Positions 6,024 through 10,503 of a stretch of DNA of 10,503 nucleotides are shown piece after piece. A model generated the notes under the pieces. The model did not search any database. It saw nothing but the letters and a program-made list of their open reading frames with translations, and had not been told where the DNA came from. Position 1 is the first letter of the stretch. Each line of letters begins with the position of its first letter. The position numbers and the translations under genes are program-made. The stretch spans positions 1-10,503 of the forward strand of contig DAOTUC010000059.1 of NCBI GenBank assembly GCA_034437315.1, given 5' to 3'. Origin of the DNA: DSAR01 sp034437315 (GTDB taxonomy: Bacteria > Chloroflexota > Anaerolineae > B4-G1).

Positions 6024-9000
6024 TCATTCGTAACTGTCGGGCCTGAATACCAACGGCAGATAGGGGTAACGCCCCAGGGGAAAATCGACTTGCCCCGGCG
6101 TGGGCGTCCGGCTGCTGGTCCAAAGCCCTCCGCCGTCCGGGCAGCGACGTTCAGAAACGTCGGGCGCCTGCGGCCCAAAGATCCGCGCATCGATCAACAG
6201 GCGACCGTTCTCGTCGCTATCGAAGAGGCCAATCTCCTCGCCACCCCGGTTCAACCGGAAATTGACGTGCAATAACCCCCAATGGGGGTTGCCATCGGCG
6301 TAGAATAGGAGCGCGCCTCGCGGGGCGATCCACGTGCCGGCGGTGATGCGAAACTTCCCGGGGCGGTTTAGGTCGTCGGTCAGATACATGCCGCCCAGAT
6401 CGACCGGCTCGAACCCGGCATTGTACAGCTCGATCCAATCGGGGAACTCGCCCGGCGCGTTGGGGTTCTCCAGGGTCGTCTTGTTGTCGGCCATGAACTC
6501 GTTGATGACGATGGGCGGCGGCGTGTAGCCGACTCGATAGGCATACACGACGTCCGGCGCCCGCAGGGGATGGCGCGTCTCTCCGGCCCGGCTCTCCTCT
6601 TGCTTCTCATCCCCATATGCAACCGCCACGTAGTAGGTGACTTTTGTGTCTTCCGGCTGTTCCGGGATGAGCGCGCGCCACGAGCCCCTTCCCTCCCCTG
6701 TACGTGGATGCATGGTGAGAGGTATAAAATCACCCGGACGTCGGTTGTCCGCGCTGGCGCTGTACCAAAGCGTCGCCGTCGCGTCGCCGGTGTGGCTGAT
6801 GACGGCGGAGATAGTGACCTGATCCGTCTCCATGGGGTATCGAGGCGTCCGCTCGACCGTCTCGATGACGGCTCTCGAAGCGCAGGGTTGGTTAGCCGCG
6901 CCCGGCGTCGGATTGGCGAAGAAATTGCCCCAAGCGCCGCCGTCCGGGCAACGCCCCTCCGATACGTCCGCCTGCTGCGCCCCGAAGGTATAGACGTCGA
7001 TCGGCCGGTTGCCCACCGCGTCGATTTCGAAGAGCCCCACCGCCTCGACCGCGCGGTCGAGGCGGAAGTTGGTATGCAAGGGGCCCCGTTCCGGATTGCC
7101 GTCGGCGTACAAGACGAGGAATCCGCGCGCCGGGACGGCGACCCCCTGGGGAATTCGGAAACGGGTCGGGTTATCGAGGCGGTCGGTCAGATAGCGCCCG
7201 CCCATGTCAATGTCCTCCGGCCCGGGATTGTAGATCTCGATCCAATCGGGATAATTGCCTGTAAGCGAAGCGTCATCGCCAGCGACCTCCAACACCGTCC
7301 TGTTACTGGCCAAGAATTCGTTGATGAACAATTCCGGCGCTTCGTAACCCACGACGTAGGATTGAGACGCCTCACTCACCTGTCCGTCGTCGTCCTCGGC
7401 GGCGACCCGGTAATGGACCTTCCGCTCCCCCGGTTGCGGGGGGATGTGAGCGACGTAGAGGTCTTCCCACAGGCGCTTCATTGGTTGGGTGATCGATCCG
7501 TCATCGGCGGCGTCGTAATGGAGCGTCGCGGTCAACGCCGCGCCATCGTCAGAGATACGGCTCACGACCGTGACGACGTCCGACGCCTCGGGGATCAAGG
7601 GGATGTGCCGCGTCTCGCTGATGACGGGCGCGTTGAGCGCGTTGGTCATCCCCGGCGTCGGGACGTTGAAGGAGCGCCACCGGTCGGCGCCATCAAGATA
7701 CCGGCCCCACGAAACGACGTCGCTAAAGCCGTTCACCTCGACCGTGTCGATCAACTCGTCGCCCAGGAAGAGCATAACCCGTCCCCGGGGCGGCTCACCA
7801 CCGTCGAAGAAGTCGAGGTTTTGGGTGAAAAATCCCCCGGCGGCAATCTGAACCCCATCAAGGAGTTCCCGCCGGAACGGTTCGACCGCAAGGTGTGCGG
7901 CATTGTAGGCCAATCGCATCCCGCTCAGGTCGACTGGCGCCAAACCAGTGTTGTGAATCTCAATCCAGGCTGTCGCCGGATCACCTATCATCACCTCGTT
8001 GATCACCAGGTAGGGGCGTTCGGCCGGGCAATAGCTCGCCATCTCGTCCCACAGGTGCGCCTTGCGGGCCGAGACGTAGGTTTTGATCTCGTCGGGGCTG
8101 GCGACGAACCAGCTGTTATCCTCACGATACCGTTTGTGCCAATCGCGCCGACCGTCTTGCTCAATCGCTGCGTAGGTGGTATCGATCAAGCGTTCCATCG
8201 CCGCGTCGGAGAATATCGTATCCATGAACTCAGCCAGCCGGCGGCAATAATAGGCGCGGAATTGGGGTATGTCCAATACGCGGGTGAGTAGCCGGCTGCT
8301 GAAACCCCACGGCTCAACCGGCGAGGAAGCAGTTCCTACATCAATGGGCATCTCGTGAGGAATACCCGGTATATCCCAGGTCGGTTCGAACGCAGCGTCG
8401 AAGTCGTAGGGAACCAGCCGCCACCATTCGGCTTCCAAATCGTGGAGTAGGTAGACGTTGTGGTGAACGAAATCTCGATTGCCGGTCAACACGATTACGG
8501 CGTAATAATCCAAATAAGACGCTACGTCAAAGACGCGCTGTAATTCCGACGCGAAGGTCTCCTCCGAGGTCTCGTTAATCAGCTCGATCAATGCGATCAC
8601 GTCGTCGTGGCCCATGTCCCGATTTGTCCTCTTCTCGTAGGCCTCTCGATAGGCCTGTTCGGAAGGCTGAGCGGCCGACCAATCGTTCGTATCGGTATGC
8701 ACAATCTTGTAGATGCTGGTGCGGGGATGATAACCGGCGCGACGCAGAAAATTCTCGTCCAGTTGTTCGAAAATTGTGAAAACCCCCCGATACGCGCCAT
8801 TGAGTAACAGGAGAACGTGTTGGGATCTCAAAGATGGCACGCCGGCTCCTTCGAACAACGTGTACGCTAACATGCTATGCATCAACGAACGATCGGCGTA
8901 ATCGGCCCGGAGATTGATCTCGTCTTCCCCTGGAAAGGGTGAATCCTCCACGAACTTGATTTTCCAGGATTTCTTGTGAACAAAGCGACCATATCCGCCC

Positions 9001-10007
9001 CGGTAACGAACCTCGACAGGAAAACGTCGTCCTTCGTAAGTGAACACGCCGGGCACTTCGTCATAACTGAAAGGGTCCCGCTCCAGGCGCTCCAGGTTCT
9101 CCGCCGGTACGTCCAGGACGTAAAGCGGCAGCGAGGCGTCCTGGTGCCCCATAGCGACGCCCGGTTGAGAAGATGACCATTCGCTTTCGTTCCCATAGAC
9201 GTCGACAGCCGAGACGCGATAGTAGTAACGCTCGTGTATTACCGGTACGTGATCCTGGTAACGAGAGATGTACCCCGGTTCGCCGGTCAGGCGCGTGTAC
9301 GGTCCATCAGGCGCTGGCGCTCTGTACACGTGGTACCCATCCAAGTCGTCGGCGGCGACGGTGGGCCAATTGAGCAGCACCGCCTGGTAACTGCTCGTCG
9401 TCTCCACGTCGACCGGCGCTGGCGGCGCGACGTCGTCGGGAGATCGGGGCGCGACCTCAATGGCGGATAGCTTGGATTTTCCCTCGACCGGCGTTGCCAC
9501 GACGTTTAACTCGCCGTCGCGCACCGTCGCAGCGAAACGCCGGGTCAGCCCGTAGTTTCCTCCCACGTCGTCGGCGATACGGAAGTCGCTCAGGACGACG
9601 CGGCCTTCGATGGAAACGTCAAAGATTGAGTATTCAGGCAGGCCGATTTCGCTGAAGGACAAGGTGACCAGGTAGTCTCCATTGGGAATTTCGCTGAAGC
9701 GGTATGCCTCCCATTCGTGACGTTGATTCTGATGCAGGGCGCTATCCGGTGTGCCGTCCACAGGATGTATTTCGCTGGACCATACCCGGTAACCCCCGAT
9801 GTATCCCATTGGTGTTTCAGGCGTCCAGGCCTGGTCTGCTTGATAAAGCCGGCCATCCGACAACTGTATGGGGTGATCGTTTCCCACGTCGAAGCGAATG
9901 GGGAACGTCAATTCTGAAGAGGCGGAAAGGTATCCGGCGCTGCCCAGAAAAAAAAGAACAGCTAACGTTAGGATTAAAATCTTGAGTCCTCTGTTCATCA
10001 AAATCAT
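6024..10007 (-). CDS. Large secreted CotH kinase-like protein with malectin-like, Fn3 and lamin-tail domains
   Basis: About 1,327 residues from the ATG at 10007. A GTG at 10013 and an ATG at 9998 are also possible; none has a clear Shine-Dalgarno site, and a weak AAGTGA favours the ATGs. A signal peptide (MNRGLKILILTLAVLF...) covers the first 30 residues. Domains follow: malectin-like beta domain (33-185, IRFDVGND...YRFSEIPNGDYLVTLSF); fibronectin III (190-280); CotH kinase-like (290-655) with KKSWKIKF (K345/K346), GNRDFVHHN (D512, N517) and YDFDAAF (D535, D537); then three lamin-tail domains opening with INEVMIG (about 670), INEFLASN (about 896) and INEFMADN (about 1169), the last two separated from their predecessors by Ig-like linker domains. 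No sorting signal or C-terminal membrane helix is visible. The malectin-like and lamin-tail modules suggest binding to glycans or other surface polymers. First gene of the operon, about 72 nt after its predicted transcription start. The substrate is unknown. Confidence 0.92.
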   Translation of the reverse strand: MILMNRGLKILILTLAVLFFLGSAGYLSASSELTFPIRFDVGNDHPIQLSDGRLYQADQAWTPETPMGYIGGYRVWSSEIHPVDGTPDSALHQNQRHEWEAYRFSEIPNGDYLVTLSFSEIGLPEYSIFDVSIEGRVVLSDFRIADDVGGNYGLTRRFAATVRDGELNVVATPVEGKSKLSAIEVAPRSPDDVAPPAPVDVETTSSYQAVLLNWPTVAADDLDGYHVYRAPAPDGPYTRLTGEPGYISRYQDHVPVIHERYYYRVSAVDVYGNESEWSSSQPGVAMGHQDASLPLYVLDVPAENLERLERDPFSYDEVPGVFTYEGRRFPVEVRYRGGYGRFVHKKSWKIKFVEDSPFPGEDEINLRADYADRSLMHSMLAYTLFEGAGVPSLRSQHVLLLLNGAYRGVFTIFEQLDENFLRRAGYHPRTSIYKIVHTDTNDWSAAQPSEQAYREAYEKRTNRDMGHDDVIALIELINETSEETFASELQRVFDVASYLDYYAVIVLTGNRDFVHHNVYLLHDLEAEWWRLVPYDFDAAFEPTWDIPGIPHEMPIDVGTASSPVEPWGFSSRLLTRVLDIPQFRAYYCRRLAEFMDTIFSDAAMERLIDTTYAAIEQDGRRDWHKRYREDNSWFVASPDEIKTYVSARKAHLWDEMASYCPAERPYLVINEVMIGDPATAWIEIHNTGLAPVDLSGMRLAYNAAHLAVEPFRRELLDGVQIAAGGFFTQNLDFFDGGEPPRGRVMLFLGDELIDTVEVNGFSDVVSWGRYLDGADRWRSFNVPTPGMTNALNAPVISETRHIPLIPEASDVVTVVSRISDDGAALTATLHYDAADDGSITQPMKRLWEDLYVAHIPPQPGERKVHYRVAAEDDDGQVSEASQSYVVGYEAPELFINEFLASNRTVLEVAGDDASLTGNYPDWIEIYNPGPEDIDMGGRYLTDRLDNPTRFRIPQGVAVPARGFLVLYADGNPERGPLHTNFRLDRAVEAVGLFEIDAVGNRPIDVYTFGAQQADVSEGRCPDGGAWGNFFANPTPGAANQPCASRAVIETVERTPRYPMETDQVTISAVISHTGDATATLWYSASADNRRPGDFIPLTMHPRTGEGRGSWRALIPEQPEDTKVTYYVAVAYGDEKQEESRAGETRHPLRAPDVVYAYRVGYTPPPIVINEFMADNKTTLENPNAPGEFPDWIELYNAGFEPVDLGGMYLTDDLNRPGKFRITAGTWIAPRGALLFYADGNPHWGLLHVNFRLNRGGEEIGLFDSDENGRLLIDARIFGPQAPDVSERRCPDGGGLWTSSRTPTPGQVDFPLGRYPYLPLVFRPDSYE
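6501..7322 (-). repeat. Internal protein repeat: second and third lamin-tail modules, 819 bp period
   Basis: The second and third lamin-tail modules of the large CotH-like protein are close relatives. Both begin INEF, contain NYPDWIEIYN or EFPDWIELYN, YLTD.L..P..FRI, YADGNP...LH.NFRL.R, and end with DVSE.RCPDGG...PTPG. The matching Asn codons lie 819 bp apart. Each module is preceded by an Ig-like linker (ATLHYDAADDG, ATLWYSASADN). This indicates tandem duplication of a linker plus lamin-tail unit. The first lamin-tail domain is more diverged. Confidence 0.85.
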
Positions 10008-10091
10008 TATCACTTATGCCATTATCGATCAATCGTATCCGTCGCGTGACTCAACTGGATTTGAAAGCCAGATTTTTCGTCTCGCGGTGAC

Positions 10092-10119
10092 ATTATACCT
10101 GATACTGTAGCATTGACAA
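10092..10119 (-). promoter_or_regulatory. Sigma70-type promoter of the CotH/DUF4956/VTC operon
   Basis: On the minus strand TTGTCA (10119-10114, five of six to consensus) is followed after 16 bp by a perfect TATAAT (10097-10092). Predicted transcription start is near 10085, giving a leader of about 72-78 nt before the first CotH-like gene. Its -35 box overlaps that of the divergent promoter by five bases. Confidence 0.7.
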
Positions 10120-10141
10120 AGGATTATCTCCATAGTAGAAT
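10113..10141 (+). promoter_or_regulatory. Sigma70-type promoter of the rightward exported-protein gene
   Basis: TTGACA (10113-10118, perfect) is followed after 17 bp by TAGAAT (10136-10141, five of six). Predicted transcription start is near 10148, about 200 nt before the ATG at 10349. The -35 box overlaps the one of the leftward operon promoter. Confidence 0.7.
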
Positions 10142-10147
10142 ATTCCT

Positions 10148-10348
10148 GTTTGTTTCGCCGATAACATCTCCATCAAATCGACAATGGCGCATTGGTTATC
10201 AACTCTCCTGGGCGCTCGGAATACGTCGTCGAATATTCCCCACTTGGCTCAATCATTGTATGCCTGAACAATTCACCCTGTCCAAGTTTCGGGCAAGAGG
10301 GGGAGTGGAATGCGCTGTTGTGAATCAGTTTACAAGGAAGGGGATTAA
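10148..10348 (+). other. Untranslated leader of about 200 nt
   Basis: No gene is supported here. Possible short hairpins are GATAAC/GTTATC (10160-10165 with 10195-10200), GGAATA/TATTCC (10218-10223 with 10234-10239), and a nested pair ACTTGG/CCAAGT (10242-10247 with 10282-10287) enclosing ATTGT/ACAAT (10255-10259 with 10268-10272). I recognise no known riboswitch class, and the stems are short enough to arise by chance. Confidence 0.4.
10334..10343 (+). promoter_or_regulatory. Ribosome binding site of the right-end gene
   Basis: The purine run AAGGAAGGGG ends 5 nt before the ATG at 10349. It is the clear reason to choose that start. Confidence 0.8.
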
Positions 10349-10503
10349 ATGAATTGCAAAGCTTTCGCACGGAGACGTTTAGGTCATGCCTTGCTGGCGG
10401 GCGTACTCGCGTTGCTGTTCATCGCCGGTCTGTCTTTGTTGCTCGTCCGTTCTCAAGCTGCGGCTCAACCGGTTGGCGATGAGTCGCCCGATATTGAGGC
10501 GGG
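10349..10503 (+). CDS. Exported protein of unknown function, N-terminal part (continues beyond the window)
   Basis: The 51 visible codons encode a textbook Sec signal peptide: a basic n-region (NCKAFARRRLGH), a hydrophobic core (ALLAGVLALLFIAGLSLLL), then VRSQAAAQPVG with a likely signal peptidase I site after AAA. The mature part begins acidic (GDESPDIEA). There is no lipobox at the end of the core. The frame is open to the window edge and the start has a strong Shine-Dalgarno site and a good upstream promoter. It is divergent from the CotH operon and shares its control region, so it may be a coregulated surface protein, possibly even a substrate of the CotH-like enzymes; the latter is speculation. 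Confidence 0.85.
   Translation, partial: MNCKAFARRRLGHALLAGVLALLFIAGLSLLLVRSQAAAQPVGDESPDIEA

Noticed and set aside
6570..8291. 573-codon open frame on the plus strand inside the large CotH-like gene
   Set aside because: It is antisense to a frame with several clear domains, has an arginine/valine-rich composition typical of a mirror frame in GC-rich DNA, and shows no recognisable motif.
10113..10352. 79-codon open frame on the plus strand in the divergent region
   Set aside because: Its TTG start is the -35 box of a promoter, it has no ribosome site, and it ends inside the start of the well-supported exported-protein gene.
10173..10370. 65-codon open frame on the minus strand in the divergent region
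   Set aside because: No ribosome site or recognisable motif, and it lies antisense to the leader and start of the exported-protein gene.

Overview
The window comes from a bacterial chromosome of moderate to high GC. Compact operons, GTG starts and large secreted CotH / lamin-tail proteins fit an environmental Chloroflexota (Anaerolineae-like) genome, but no marker gene fixes the lineage, so that assignment is tentative.

Layout. (1) 1-1938, plus strand: the C-terminal part of a PAS-linked sensor histidine kinase overlaps by 11 nt a complete fold-type I PLP aminotransferase of the LysN/MocR-like class. This block is visibly the most GC-rich. (2) 1969-10007, minus strand: a five-gene operon that converges on the aminotransferase across a 30 bp gap. 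In transcription order it encodes a 1.3-kilo-residue secreted CotH-like protein (malectin-like, Fn3, CotH kinase-like and three lamin-tail domains), a second membrane-anchored CotH-like protein starting immediately after the first one's stop codon, a DUF4956 four-TM membrane protein, a small bitopic protein of no recognised family, and a VTC/CYTH-type polyphosphate polymerase-like enzyme. (3) 10014-10348: a divergent control region with two sigma70-type promoters whose -35 boxes overlap almost completely, followed by a leader of about 200 nt. (4) 10349 to the end, plus strand: the start of an exported protein.

The operon is the main interest. Its predicted topology is one cytoplasmic polyphosphate-polymerase-like enzyme, one polytopic membrane protein and three proteins exposed outside, two of them with CotH kinase-like domains. 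One testable idea is that polyphosphate made inside and moved out serves as the phosphoryl source or the substrate for the extracellular CotH domains. A 139 bp MITE-like element with imperfect terminal inverted repeats, a perfect 26 bp internal hairpin and a perfect 8 bp flanking direct repeat appears to have inserted between the second CotH gene and the DUF4956 gene. Removing it and one repeat copy restores a 55 bp intergenic gap.

No tRNA, rRNA, CRISPR array, transposase gene or convincing intrinsic terminator was seen.
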